In this document: positions 47,048 to 59,551 of the stretch, in pieces
Position numbering within the stretch: position 1 is the stretch's first letter
Layout of the letters: every line of letters starts with the position of its first letter
DNA from: Salvia splendens
Taxonomy: Eukaryota > Streptophyta > Magnoliopsida > Lamiales > Lamiaceae
DNA length: 64,000 nucleotides
Direction of reading: 5' to 3'
Assembly (NCBI RefSeq): GCF_004379255.2
Contig: NC_056045.1
Location: 9,513,593 to 9,577,592, forward strand
Translations under genes and position numbers: made by a program
Notes under the pieces: generated by a model
Told to the model about the DNA's origin: nothing
Database searches by the model: none
What the model saw: only the letters and a program-made list of their open reading frames with translations

Positions 47048-47338
47048 TTAAACTCTGTGATTCCGCCAACTAACTTTAACCATTGGGGTCTCTTTTCTTC
47101 GTAATTGTTTAACCTGTCGGTCTACAATATTAACTAGTTCCTCTATGTTACTCAGATTCTCAGAAATCTGTATATCAGGATCTCTCAGAACATGTGACAA
47201 ACCAGATCGATAACGTCGAAGCATACTGACGTGGAAAACATTATGAATTTTTTCTAACTCTGGAGGTAATGCTAACTTGTACGCTAACGGTCCAACTCTT
47301 TCGACAATATCATATGGCCCAATATAACGAGGACTCAA
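47048..47338 (-). pseudogene. pol: Gypsy integrase C-terminal fragment
   Basis: 97 residues, starting MSPRYIGPYDIVERVGPLAY and continuing NVFHVSMLRRY, then a chromodomain-like VKVSWRNH. This is the part of gypsy pol that follows the catalytic core. The upstream regions (RT, RNase H, core integrase, 47340-49400) are broken by many stops and show only scattered resemblance. Confidence 0.88.
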
Positions 47339-49443
47339 CTTACCTTTATAACTCTTCGGTCTATCTCATGTCGCTTTCAATCTTCTTTTAATAATGTCAA
47401 TCTTGGACAGTTTCTCGAATAATCTCTGACATTTCTAGAATCTCTATATATTGAACTTCTACATTTTTTGCTATACAATGTCTCATATTCAACTCCTTCT
47501 AACTCGTCAAATATTTCAATGTGTTATGATCGGCCGAAATTCAAAAAGTCTCTCCATGCAGATAAGGATGCCAAATCTTCGAAGGAACACAACACTGCTA
47601 AATCCAGATCAGAAATAGAATAAGAAGCTTCGTGTACTCGTGATTATCCTTGAAGCATAAGTAATAAACTTTCCATTTTTTAATAGAAGAAAACCAAATC
47701 CACGTTGCAGTGCATTACTGTAAATAACATAATATCATATACCTGTGGAAATAACCAATATAGACAACATAGTCAATCAATGCTTCAACTCATCAAAACT
47801 GTTTTGACATGCTTCACTCCATATAAGAGGAGAACTCTTCCGTAATAACTTCTTTATCAATTCAACCATAATCGAGAATCCTTTTCAGTTGACAAATACT
47901 TCAATATTCTGTATATCCATTTCTATTCTTCAACCTAATACCATGTGTCCCAATAATACCATATGATCTAGCTAGACTCACACTTACCCAACCTTGCAAT
48001 AACCTGTATATCTCGCAAAGCTTGTAATACCGACTGCAAGTGATTAACATGCTCATCTGTACTTCGTGAAATATACTAGTAAGTCAATAAAAATAATCAC
48101 TAAGTGATATAGGAATGGTTGAGAGACTCTGTTCATCAATACTATAAATAATTGTAGGTGCAATAGTTAATTTGAAAGGCATAACCAAAACTCATAATGG
48201 TCGTACTGAGTTTAAAATGGTGTTTCTGCAATATTCTCTTTAGCTATCTTCAACTGATGGTATCTTGATCGAAAATCAGTACTCGAAAACAGTTGCATAC
48301 CTTAAAATTGATCAAATAATTCTTCTATTCTCGGTAATAGATATTTATTCTTCACAGTCACTTGATTCGACTTCCAATAGTGTATATAATGTCGCAGTGT
48401 GTCGTCTTTCTTCTTCAAAAATAATATTGGTGCTCTCCAAAGTAAAACATTGAGTCATACATATCTCTTGTCTGACAACTCTTGTAACTATTTATTCAAC
48501 TCTTGAAACTCTAATCAAGACATTTGATAAGGATGAATTGAAATAGATGCAGTACCTGGTAGTAATTCAATAGTGGATTTTGTCTCTTGATCAGGTGCTA
48601 ATCTAGGAAAATCTCCACTTTGAATAAATCGAAAAGCCGATGTAGCTAATATAAGACAAGTTGCAATTTATCGATACCATTAAATATCACTCAATCTCGT
48701 CTCGATGATTATATTACCATTTCTTTAACATGACAAGATGCCTTAGTTCGATGAAGTGACAACCAATTTATACTCATGATAATATCAAATTTGTGTATGA
48801 ACAAGGGAATCAATATCCACTGGCAGCTCAACTGAATTAACCTGCACCACGCAGTCTAGATAAACCGTGTATACTGAAACAATGCCAGCTCATAATCAAC
48901 AACAAACATAGTTCTTGTTTAAAGACAGAATCTCTCTTTACTTCATCATCACAATACACTTCTTGCATATATTTATCATTAAATTCTCTAGGAAAATCGT
49001 CTGAACATAGTACCAAAGATTGTATAATAGCTTGTGGGACTGTTTCTCACCAATAGTAAATATTGCTTCAAAGAAGAGACACTGTATAATCAAAACGTTC
49101 TTCTAACATACAACTCATCTGATTGAACACATGTTCTCTATCATTTTCAACCATATCTTGGCCTCGGTCGGATCAGTAGTCTCATAAAGTCAACAGTTCC
49201 ATTTTTCGGTGCTATTTAATGTTTCTACCTCTTTGACTCATCATTGGTCCATGTATTTACTGGAAATCACCATATGATGCAATATGTATATGAGATGTTT
49301 CTATAATTAATTGATGATTCAGGAATATCCATGTTCCTGATAATTCAAATGCAAATGCAACTTATAACCAATACGTATCATATGCAATGTATGGATGCAA
49401 TGTCCCAGCGGGATCCTAATCCCTGCTCTGATACCACCTAAAC

Positions 49444-50946
49444 CGTGGCACCTCAACCCCTCTGACGTATACTCTTATAATAAATAAATCCCATATCATA
49501 AAAGCAATCAATACACGTGTCTAATTCATAGAACACCCATATTATATAAGTTCAAACCAACACTTATCCGATACATATTTCAAAATATCATGTAAAGTAG
49601 TGGAACCCTCTCACTAGTCTATATACTATACATTTATCTACATGCAAAATGATGAGGAGGAGAAGGTTGACAATATGCGTCAGCCGCCGAACCTGATAAC
49701 ACGTGGAGTTCCTATGACCCATGTCAGTCAAAACTTTACTGCTATTTTATTCCTGAAAAATTTAGTGGTTTATATGAGCCACAACTCAGTATATATAAAT
49801 TTCCACCTTTAATCTCACATGATACAAACATCAAGCATATTCTTTTATCAATACATATAATCAGAAACAATATATAACATAATTTAAAAACAAACCAGCT
49901 CATATTCATATGCATATGCCACTCTATTCAGTTTATTATTCTATAACAGTCAAGCCTAGTATCTGCCCGGGATTCCTCTATGACCCGAAGGTCTCTCTGT
50001 AATTGGACTCATAGGTCCCTCTGTATTTGGACTCATAGGTCCCTCTGTATTTGACCCGAAGGCCCCTCTGTATTTGGACTCATAGGTCCCTCTAAAATTT
50101 CAGATCCAGTACAAGACTGTCACATATCCTCTTTAATCCAATGATTCACATAATCAGTATCATTAACATATCATTTGCACCAATAACATATCCATATCAT
50201 ATTACACCATCTATATCAAATAACACATAATCATATTGGATCCAATCATATAATCAAATCATTCATTTTGTTTAACACCTAGCAAAGAAGCAAATAAAAC
50301 ATGTAAAATTAAAAGTGTGATTTATACATACAAAAAGCTTTGACTTCCAATCCACGACCCTCCATCTCTTGAATAATTTTCCTTTTCTTCAACTGTTTTT
50401 TTTATATTGCTACTCTTTTGTTTTTCTACTGATTCTTTATTTCGATTTTTTTTACAACTAACCCTCGATAATTCCCTTCCTCTCTTTTTTTTCCTTCACT
50501 GAAATAGGCATATATATATTTATAGGATCGGTGGAAATTTTTAAAATTAAACCGACCTCAGACTAAGCAAAAATATTGATGTGTATACACGACACGTATT
50601 ACACTTGTGAAGTTTTTATCATCTCTATATATGTGTTGTGTCTCGCTCCCATAATATTACACATACTATTAAACACACACACATTATTACACATACTAAT
50701 TTATAACTATAATTAGTTGTGCATGGCTATACGTAGCCATATGCACACATCGCTATTGGACACATACTTATTTATATATATATACTACTACTTTAAATCC
50801 CATGCACACACAACTACTTTAATTCAATGATTTAATATACTAAACAAATTTATATTATACATAATATATTCATTATTTATTTTGAAATACGGAATAAAAT
50901 ATGCAATGATGCAAAATGATGTATGTTTCGGGTTAGGGATGTCACA
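49444..50946 (-). repeat. Right (5') LTR of the nested gypsy element
   Basis: Matches 45393-46912 closely over its length, with small indels (for example in the CA repeat near 50670) and scattered substitutions. It carries the same 24-bp repeat cluster at about 49990-50092. Confidence 0.9.
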
Positions 50947-51470
50947 CGAAGTCCCCATGTGACGGTTGAACTAGGGCGTGTACATCGTCTAGATTCAACG
51001 TCGACCACTCCAGCTTTCAAACTCGTAACGGCCGGTGGTTACAGGCCCGCCATGATGACAGCCATCAAGGCTGAGTTGATCCCCGCAGTGGACCAAGCCT
51101 ATAAATAGGCTAGTCATTCCTTGCATTAGTATATAGAACAACATACGAACATACGAACAAGCATCGTACTCTCTCTGCATTGTCTTTCTGCCCTCTTCTC
51201 TTCCAATTTGCCAGAGCTCTGTTGATTGCGGTGCTGCTTCAACAGAGACGTAGCCGTTTTATCTTTGGGGACGACACGTCAAACCGAGAGCACTACCCGG
51301 GCGTATCTCGTCTTGCGAAAAGAGGCCTCCTCGACTCGGCTAAGTTTAATTTCCTTCGACAGTTTTGATTTTCGTGTAATTTTCAGTTTTCAGTTCTTTC
51401 TTCTTGGGTTGTATTACGCCCGGTATTGTTTATCTCTTGTAATTCTAGTAAGAAGGATCCCAAGAACCCT

Positions 51471-52043
51471 AGCTACACTTGAAACTCAACCGATGCAAGT
51501 CCAAGACATCCAAAATATCACCTGTACACTAAGTAAAAATGTCTGTAATCTAAGAAACATCGGATCCCTACAGAACTATAACAAAGTGATGACAAAAGAA
51601 ACTAAACCAAAAGATTGAAGGAATACTAGCTAAGGTTGTATAGCAACTGCACCGGCCAAGGACCTCCACAATCTCAACCGAGAGTCACAAACCTAAGACC
51701 TTAGTCATACTCGAACTAGAAACCCTAGGGTTTCACAGACTACCACTTGCCACAATCAACTCAACACGAGATCACACCACACTCTTAAGAACGCAAAAGA
51801 ACACTCAAGAACACAAGAATATCTCGAATCTCGCTAGAATGACTGAAGGTATCTCCTCCAACTTAGAAGGTAGAACACGACAGTTCAACCAGGCATTGGA
51901 CTTCAGAAGACAACACATGTGTTGCCTCTGCTACAGATTCTTTGATCAGATCTAACGAATAGAAGAGAATGAACGATCAGAGAAGATGATCGAAACCAAT
52001 TACCGATGTGAGAGAGAGAGAGAGACAGTTTTAGATAAGAGTG
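51471..52043. other. Spacer, possibly older LTR debris
   Basis: The words CACTCTTAAGAACGCAAAAG and GAACACTCAAGAACACAAG resemble Copia LTR sequence in reverse, but no ends can be set. A GA microsatellite is at 52009-52024. No gene is seen. Confidence 0.4.
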
Positions 52044-53102
52044 AACTGCCTCAAAAGTCCATAACTTTTTGGGTTGTGACACCACAGACCCCTAATAAAA
52101 AAAATAGCGCCAGAGGACCCTAACGTTAAATATAATCACAAATCATATTTTTTCGGAACAAAACACCCCCAGGCCCTAGAAGGGCATTTTTGTCACTCCA
52201 TTATATTGCTGACATGTGATTTCTGCCACATTTCTGTCAACAACTTTTTATGTGATTTTCTAATAAGTTATGGTACTTCATACGTAATTAAAATTCTGTA
52301 ATTATTTACACTTTCTATTTTTTTTATAATATATAGATTTATCATTATCTGCATTAATTAATATGAAAATAATAAAATGAGACCCTTAGTTCCTTATAAA
52401 ACTCATTTTCTGGTATTTTTTGGTATTTTTTCCGTATTTTTGTTTTTTAAAATATTACTCATGTTTCAATTTTATCATGAATGAAAAGAAACTATGTGAA
52501 ATTTATAACTAAAGATTGAATGTTCATATGATGTTTAAAATTTCAGTTTGAGCTAAATTAAATTTTTCAATGAAATATCAATCATAACAAATTAGTTCGA
52601 TGATATATAATGAAATAATATTTTAAATATAAGTGTTTCAAGAAAATAATTACTGCATCATTTAATTAAATGTGAAATATTTTTTATTCTGTATATTATT
52701 GATTCGGATTTATTGCATAAATAACTTCACTTTTCTATATTTTTTATTTTTTCTCAATGAATTTCCTACATGATATAAATAGTATATTGTTACCACTAAC
52801 TAGAAATAGAAGGATATAAGAACTTTTAACAGTACAAATATTGACAAAATTTTAATCACGTATAAAGTACCATAACTTATTAGGAAATCATATAAGAAGT
52901 TGCTGACAGAACTCATTGTCAGCGAATATAGGGATCGCCAAAAATGCCCTTCAAGCTATTTGGGCATTTTCGTCCGAAAAGTGGCTAAAAAAACTTTATT
53001 CGTGATTATATTTAACGTTAGGGTCTTCCAGTGCTATTTTTTTTGTTAAGGGTATGTGGTGTCACAACCCAAAAAGTTAGGAACTTTTGAGGCAGTTTCC
53101 TC
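52044..53102. mobile_element. Mutator-like non-autonomous transposon with long TIRs
   Basis: The left arm (52044 to about 52290, AACTGCCTCAAAAGTCC) and right arm (about 52855-53098, ending TTTTGAGGCAGTT) are inverted repeats of about 245 bp. They share CAACCCAAAAAGTTA, CCCTAACGTTAAATATAATCAC and TACCATAACTTATTAG (given in one orientation each). A 14-bp near-repeat, TTTAGATAA(G/T)AGTG, flanks the element (52030-52043 and 53103-53116) as a plausible duplication. The centre is AT-rich and noncoding. Confidence 0.82.
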
Positions 53103-53778
53103 TTTAGATAATAGTGAGAGCATAGATAGAAAGAGAGAGTGAAGGAATGAATGTGCTAGAGAGAGTTAAGCGTCGGTGTGAGATATATCTCACATAAGAA
53201 GCACAACTCCAATCAGACGGCTCACATTCAGCCTTCATGTACCTCGCGGAGTGCCACACGACAGCCATCGATACACTCCCATGTAAGTGATTGGGCTCTT
53301 TAATCCCATTAATTAAAAAATATAATATTAGTAAAATCAATTTCAACTATGCTCTTTAATATAAAAAAAATCTATTACTACTATTTAATTATTTCGAGTC
53401 TAAGGTAGTCACTATATCTTTAATTTCTATTACCCATATCCATATCTCGTACACAACTCTCTACTACACATGTTCAAGTTGTTTCCGAGTCGTTGCCTTA
53501 TACGAATATTTGCTCCACCTCATCCAATTTTCTCAATGAATCTAGAATATTAGTTGTTAGGATTTGATGCAGTACGTTTGTTTAGATTCGATTTGTTTGT
53601 CCACTTATAGGAGATTTTTATATACCACACATATTATAAATATACGTGAAATAATAAAATATATTTTTATCATTCTCTTCTTTACGGTTTCTCCCTATTC
53701 GAGAAATCAATATCTCTCAAAACTGCTCCTTCTCTCCTTTTCTAATTATTTCTCTTGTACGTATTGATCCCTAATTAA

Positions 53779-53989
53779 TACTCCATCCATCCCATGTTAC
53801 ATAACTCGTATTCCATTTTGGACGGTCTCAAATTACTCCACTCATTTCTTTTTATGGCTAAAAACACACCTAATTTCAATTGCTTTATTCTCTCTTCTAC
53901 TTTACTCATTTTTCCCTCTCTTACTCATTATCTTAAATCTCATGCCTAAATTAAGCGCTTCAAGTAATATGAGACGGATGGAGCATGTA
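53779..53989. mobile_element. Stowaway-type MITE
   Basis: TACTCCATCCATCCCATGTTAC and GTAATATGAGACGGATGGAGCATGTA are the inverted ends. Confidence 0.75.
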
Positions 53990-54371
53990 TCAATGGGTGC
54001 TTTCATTTCGAAATCATGGATATTGCTTGTTCCCCTCGATGTTAATGTCATAAATTGGACTATAGATGTTTAATAATATTTTGATTATCTCGAGTCTCCT
54101 GACACTATGCAGCTATTCTTGCGGATATGATCACCCGGCGTCGAAATGGTTTCACGACTATCAAAGTTCAAATCCAGATTGATCATGGAAAGAATTCCTC
54201 GAGACCGGCATTCAAAAATTTCACCCTACCGCTATCATCATTGCAACCATCCCATTTAGCTATTTTCGTCGGTCCACCAATAAAAGCTTCATTTGATTTT
54301 TATAACATTTGGCAATTGGCCGAACATTTCACTAACTTTATTCCATTCATATTTTATTATAAAATTAATTA

Positions 54372-54626
54372 TACTCCTTACGTTCTACAATAAGAGTCTT
54401 ATTTTGTTATTTTGGTTCATCCCACAATAAAAGTTTTATTTTACTTTTACCATAAATGGTAAGTAGGCTCATATCCTAGCAACTTATTCCACTCACATTT
54501 TATTATAAAACTAATACATATAAGTGAGACATATATTCCACTAATTTATTCAACTCACTTTTCTTTACATTTCTTAATATCCGTGTCATAATTAAATATG
54601 ACTCCTATTGCGGGACAGATAGAGTA
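54372..54626. mobile_element. Stowaway-type MITE
   Basis: The ends TACTCCTTACGTTCTACAAT and ATTGCGGGACAGATAGAGTA are inverted. The interior has a duplicated TTTTATTATAAAACTAAT-like word. Confidence 0.65.
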
Positions 54627-54870
54627 TATAAGTAGGAACCACTTTCCAGTAACCATATCCACTTCATTTCCTAAAATTTGTACCCGATCAAACTTGCCCC
54701 TGTATTGGTGGACGAGGGAGTAATTCTTATAAAAGTGGTTCTGATTTGAAATTCGACATAGACGAAAGTAGTTTTTCTTATTTCCACTTAGAAGATAAGG
54801 TGTATTTCAGCTGAGGAGTTTATATAAATAGTTGATACATCTCATGTAATTTGTCTCCATGAATCTAGAA

Positions 54871-55073
54871 TACTCCATCCGTTTCTTGTTAACTGAGACA
54901 CTTCTTTTCAGCACGAAGATTAAGAATAATATGTTAAGTGGATGGTGAATAAAGTAAGAAAGAATAAAGTAAGAGATGATGATTATTTTTTTCCCAAAAA
55001 TAGAAATGACTCAATTATATTGGAACTTCCCAAAATAGAAAAATGACTCAATTAACATGGAATGGAGGGAGTA
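54871..55073. mobile_element. Stowaway-type MITE
   Basis: The ends TACTCCATCCGTTTCTTGTTAA and TTAACATGGAATGGAGGGAGTA are inverted. Confidence 0.8.
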
Positions 55074-55440
55074 TTAGTTAGGATTTGATTTTATTAGTTT
55101 ATTTAGATTTGATATGTTTCCTTAACTATAGGAGATTTTTTTGTATCACATTATATTATAAATGTCTAGAGACCTTGATTATTATTCCCTTCAGTTCCCA
55201 TTAGAAGTTCCATTTTTAATTGTATTTGTATATTTTAGAGTAGAAACAAATGAAAAAAAGAAATAAAGGAAAAATGACTTGATCTCAACTTAAATTTAAA
55301 ATTTAAGTTGATGTGCCTGCATATCCTCAATGCTCAATTGCATTAGGGAATTAAAGTCCACGTAGTTCTTTTACCTGACTTACCTGAATTGTCTTTATAT
55401 GACGGATGAGAGTACGATATCCCCCACCATAATTAAATTT

Positions 55441-56350
55441 TTAGCCTTTGTTGCAGTAGTTACAACATGCATTGAACTCCGATGTCATCTCTTGAGGTAG
55501 TGGATTAGCACTACTAGACATGTTGGGGGAATGGCCTGATTTTGAGGCGCAACGGATAAACAAACCTTCCCAAATGTAAGAATATGATAGGAGCGCAATA
55601 TAACTCTTTTCTCCCTTCTTTCCTTCTACACATTTTTTTGCTCTCTCTCTCTCTCTCAAAATATGGCGGCTCCTACACTCTTGGTAGTTATTTATAAGTT
55701 GTCCATTGACCTATTTAAGTATATAAATGGGCTAATACCATATGGGTCTTTTTTCCACGTGTTGGGAGCCCTAACCCAACAAGACACTATTGAGACCTTC
55801 TTGTAATGTTTAACAAATATAGACATAGTTGAAGATAACTTAGACTTTTTACTGCTTTGTGGTACGAGTGGAGGAGGGGGATGAATGTCCTCATCACAAG
55901 AAGAAGACATCTCGAAATTAAAGTATAAGAATGTGAAGAGAAATCATTGTCAATACAAGAATGAGGTGAGTAGAAATGATAGGGAATGAGGTATTTACAA
56001 GAATTAGGAGAAAAATTGGGAAAATCAGATTTAAAAAAAATTGAAAATTGAAAATTCGCTCGGTTTACCGCTGGAACTGGCTGTTCAGTCCATGGTTTTT
56101 GACCAAAACCGTCGGTTTTTGATGTAAAACCGGCGGTTTCTAACCACTTTTCTACTACACTACACCTGAAAAGCCTAGGACCTAGCCGGAAAACCTACTT
56201 GAACCGTTGAACCGCTGGTTCGAACTGGCGGTTCCGATTTCTCAAATTCTTGAACCTGAACCGAACCGTCGGGAGGTTCGAATTGCCACGCTGGTTACAG
56301 TTCTGGGTTACGAATCGGCGGTTAACTGCCGGTTCAGTTCGGTTTGTTTA
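55441..56350 (-). mobile_element. hAT transposon 5' fragment (subterminal repeats and BED-type start)
   Basis: 56080-56345 is dense in GAACCG/CGGTTC words in both orientations (GGTTCGAACTGGCGGTTCC), typical of hAT subterminal transposase-binding repeats. On the minus strand, ORF starts follow: MSSSCDEDIHPPPPL (55910) and MSSSANPLPQEMTSE (55521). The latter ends in NACCNYCNKG and a stop at 55441; the CNYC pair resembles the first half of a BED zinc finger. No catalytic domain follows. This is a decayed fragment and the assignment is tentative. Confidence 0.5.
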
Positions 56351-57829
56351 TGTCTACCTGCAACCTGTGGGCTTGTCCGAATAGCCCACCAAATGTATAG
56401 GATTATGGTTGGAAAGTTCTAGCCTGCTAAAATTACAACCCGATTAGCCTTCACTCGATTAACCCGCAACCCGTTAAGGTCAAACCCAAAAATCCGATAA
56501 AATTTCTATTGTTCTATTTGCTTGACTCCTAATTAACACTTCATCGATTATTTTTATAATATAGATAACTAAAAAAGTAACTTTCAATTATATTTAAATA
56601 TATAAAATATATATTAAATTTTTATTAATATAATAATAGATAAAATAAATTAGAAAACTTAAAATTCACTAAAAAATATTTATATTTCTAAAACATATTT
56701 TAAAATTTCTCAAAAATATGTTTTTATTTCATGATGCACAAATCTCAAATATTAGTACTCCCTCATTTCCACAGTAGTTGGGTCATTTAATTTTCTGCAC
56801 TCGTTTTGAAAAAATGATAATAAATAGTTCAATTGAATAAAGAGTAAAGTAAGAGAGAGAATAATGTAGAGAAAACTCTTGTCTACATTATTATTTTTTT
56901 TACTTTACTTTTTTTCTCCACTTTAACTATTTATTAGTATCATTTTTTCAAAACAAGTGTGCAAGATGAAATGACTCTACTACTATGGAATGGAATGAGT
57001 ATTTAAACATGTTTATGTTTGAGTTTAAACATATATCACAAATCTATCATAATTAAAAATTTACATTTTATAAATATAACTAGTTATCATCATTATTTAT
57101 TAGATTTGACATCTTAATTTTATCGGTAGCAACCTGATTAACCTGTTGGGTTGGCCCAAAACCCGAGCTTTCAGGATTAGGGCTGAACTTTTAGCCCGCA
57201 TCCGATTAACCCGCAACTCTAATAGGGTTGGCCCGAAACTCACTGGCTGACCCTGACCAGATAAAATCCTGGTTTGACCACTATTGCCTACTGTTGTCGT
57301 TAGCTAACTGCGTGGATTCGGAATGGGAAGAAGAGAACAAATGGTTGGAGTCACGGGAGGAAATATCGTCACAAGATAGCATAAAAAAGTAAGCATGCAA
57401 ACAATATATTCTGCTGTCGCCTCTCAGTCTCAGAAAACTATGCCAATCCATTGGCTTTCTAACCATACGGTTGAAATTCAATCCCACCACTTTTATATAA
57501 ATCTCTTCATTTAAAATCCCAACACTTTTCTGCATTATATTTCCACAAAAATCCAAATATATTCATCAGAGGCTCTCCACCAGAGAAATAATGTATGCCC
57601 ACATAAAAATCACAATAATTAATGCTTAAAAAATATCCTGTCTAATACGCCAATTAGATATCCCTCACTTTCAATTTAAATAGTCTGTTGGTATACCAAT
57701 TTATTTTATACATATATTTTTCATTTATATTAAAAATAATTTTAATTCAGATAATGATTTCGTCTGGTGAATAGTTGACATGTAAGATAGTCTTTCCCTG
57801 TCATAGCTGTTATTATCATTAGGCCAGCT
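56351..57829. other. AT-rich spacer with possible hAT/MITE debris
   Basis: Words such as GATTAACCCGCAACCCG (56456) and GATTAACCCGCAACTC (57204) suggest the two ends of another decayed element, but I could not set limits. The short ORFs lack recognisable domains. Confidence 0.45.
56756..57001. mobile_element. Stowaway-type MITE
   Basis: The ends TACTCCCTCATTTCCACAGTAG and CTACTATGGAATGGAATGAGTA are inverted. The inner arms GTAAAGTAAGAGAGA / TACTTTTTTTCTC also pair. Confidence 0.8.
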
Positions 57830-58740
57830 AGGGTGAGTGGATACCCGTCAGTCCGTCCGTCCGTCCGTGCCAGCGGCACGGCACCGCCTGCTCGTCGCTG
57901 CGCTCTTGCCGCTGGCGCGGCGCTGCTCGATGCATCCAGCACGTCCGTGCCAGCGAGTAGCTGACGTTGCGCGTTCTGATTGGCCAACGTCATTTCCGTT
58001 GGAAATTCATTTATTTTTTAATTTTTTTAAATCGAAAATAATACCAAAATTAAAAAAGAATTATATTTCAGATTCCCAAAAATATGGTCATTTTTACCGT
58101 TTTTCTGGAAATTTTTTGATTTATTTTTTATTTTTTTTATTTCCAAAATCATCTATAAATACACACATTTATCATCCATTTTTCACATAAAATCATCTCC
58201 CATTCATCTCTCATTCATATTTTTTCATACAACTTATCTACATCTTCCTCTCTCACTCAAACCGTCTCAAATGGATTTCACCAATCTCATTAATGAAGCT
58301 CAATCGGGAGGTCTCCCCCACGCCGAGGTGTGCATACGACGGTGGGCGAGAGGATCGAAACAATGAACACAATGACGATACCCGAGCCCACATTGAGCTA
58401 CAAGAAGACCTAATCAAACACATTTGGACGAAATTCGGCCACGAGTAGTGGGTTTTTTTAATTTTATGAATTTAATTATGTAATTTTTAATTTTTAGGAT
58501 TTTAATTATGTAATTTTTAATTTTTTTGTAATTTGTAATAGTATTATGAATATTTTTAATGCATTTTAATTTTGTTGAAATGTTTTTATTTAAATTGAAT
58601 AATAGAATGGTGGGACCCTTGAGCTTATCCTTGCGGAAGAGCACAGATGTTGGTGTTGTGCTCTTGCCTAAGAGCAGGGAGTAAAAGTGGGTCCGGGCCC
58701 ACATCCGTTCTCGTTAGCAAGAGCACGGATGGGGATGCTC
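57830..58740 (+). mobile_element. PIF/Harbinger deletion derivative with degenerate left end
   Basis: The right end GGGGATGCTC (58740) and GC-rich left region (57838-57990: GTCCGTGCCAGCG..., GGCGCTGCTCGATG) match the element at 59090-60898. The left TIR is not recognisable and no clean TSD is seen. The tail of a transposase survives: HIELQEDLIKHIWTKFGHE then stop at about 58448. Downstream are repeated TTAATTATGTAATTTTT units, as in the neighbouring element. The left part contains a CCGT tetramer run (57853-57868). Confidence 0.75.
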
Positions 58741-59086
58741 TTGGGCTTGAGTACAATAAAGTGGAAAATGCATCTCCTCTTTATTTTAAATTAAAAAACA
58801 AAAGATTCTTACATAGTTTTATGCTATGCCATTACTTTTATTTTGTGGAAATTTGTACTGATATGCAATCTATGTAATCTCCTAATAGCTTGTAAATTAT
58901 AAGTGAAATTTGGATGTTAAAACGGCTAAAATCTTTTCCCATGGGCTCATTTATAAGATGCTATCTATATACCTTGTGATAAAATGATAAAAACATTATA
59001 ATGAGAACAAAGAACAATATCAGTTCACTAATAGATGAATATGAATTGACATCACATCACATATCATTTTCAATATTACAAAATCC
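58741..59086. other. Spacer between two Harbinger elements
   Basis: AT-rich; nothing recognised. Confidence 0.5.
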
Positions 59087-59551
59087 TAAGAGCATCCGCA
59101 GCGGTGGCGGTTGGCGCCACCGCCGTCCGTGCCAGCGGCAAGGCGAAGGACCGCCACCGCTGCAACCGCGCCGCTGGCACGGCGCTGCTCGATGTATCGA
59201 GCACGTCCGTGCCAGTGGACGCACACGTGGCGGTCTCCCATTCGCCAACGGCATAGCCGTTGGTTTCAAAACATTTTTTTATTTTTTTTTTAAAAAAATC
59301 GGATTTTTATTAAAAAAATTGATAAAAAATAAAAAAAAATTTTTTTCACTTCCCCAAAAAATTATATCCGTTTATAACCGTTTTTCCCCACTTTTTAATT
59401 TTTTTTTTATTTTTTTACCCCCAAAAATACACACTTTCATCTATAAATACCCCCAATTTCACTCCAAAAAATTCACACTTTCACTACACAATTCTCATCA
59501 TCAATCTCTCATATCCATTTTCATCTTCCTCTCACACCCTACAACACCACT

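Larger units (their letters stand above)
45393..50946 (-). mobile_element. Ty3/gypsy-type retrotransposon nested in the Copia solo LTR
   Basis: Two LTRs, 45393-46912 and 49444-50946 (about 1.5 kb each, very similar), have TGT...ACA-type ends and a perfect CGAAG duplication (45388-45392 and 50947-50951). On the minus strand the primer-binding site follows the right LTR: TGGTATCAGAGCAG (complement of 49424-49437), matching the initiator-Met tRNA 3' end. The interior (46913-49443) is only 2.5 kb and heavily decayed; the clearest piece is an integrase C-terminus at 47338-47048. The right LTR lacks the first T of TGTGG (now C). Confidence 0.9.
44862..51465 (+). mobile_element. Copia-type solo LTR, split by a nested gypsy element
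   Basis: It starts TGTTGGAATC and ends in a decayed inverse, ATCCCAAGA, flanked by a perfect ACCCT duplication (44857-44861 and 51466-51470). Taking out the nested element and its extra CGAAG leaves about 1045 bp. The right part has a TATAAATAGG promoter box (about 51100) and a leader-like region. No internal Copia genes are present, so this is a solo LTR left by LTR-LTR recombination. Copia assignment is from LTR style and is inference. Confidence 0.75.
53117..55440. other. AT-rich intergenic DNA with three Stowaway MITEs
   Basis: A few short ORFs (for example 54127-54393) lack recognisable domains. Three Stowaway-like MITEs are listed separately; otherwise nothing is seen. Confidence 0.5.
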
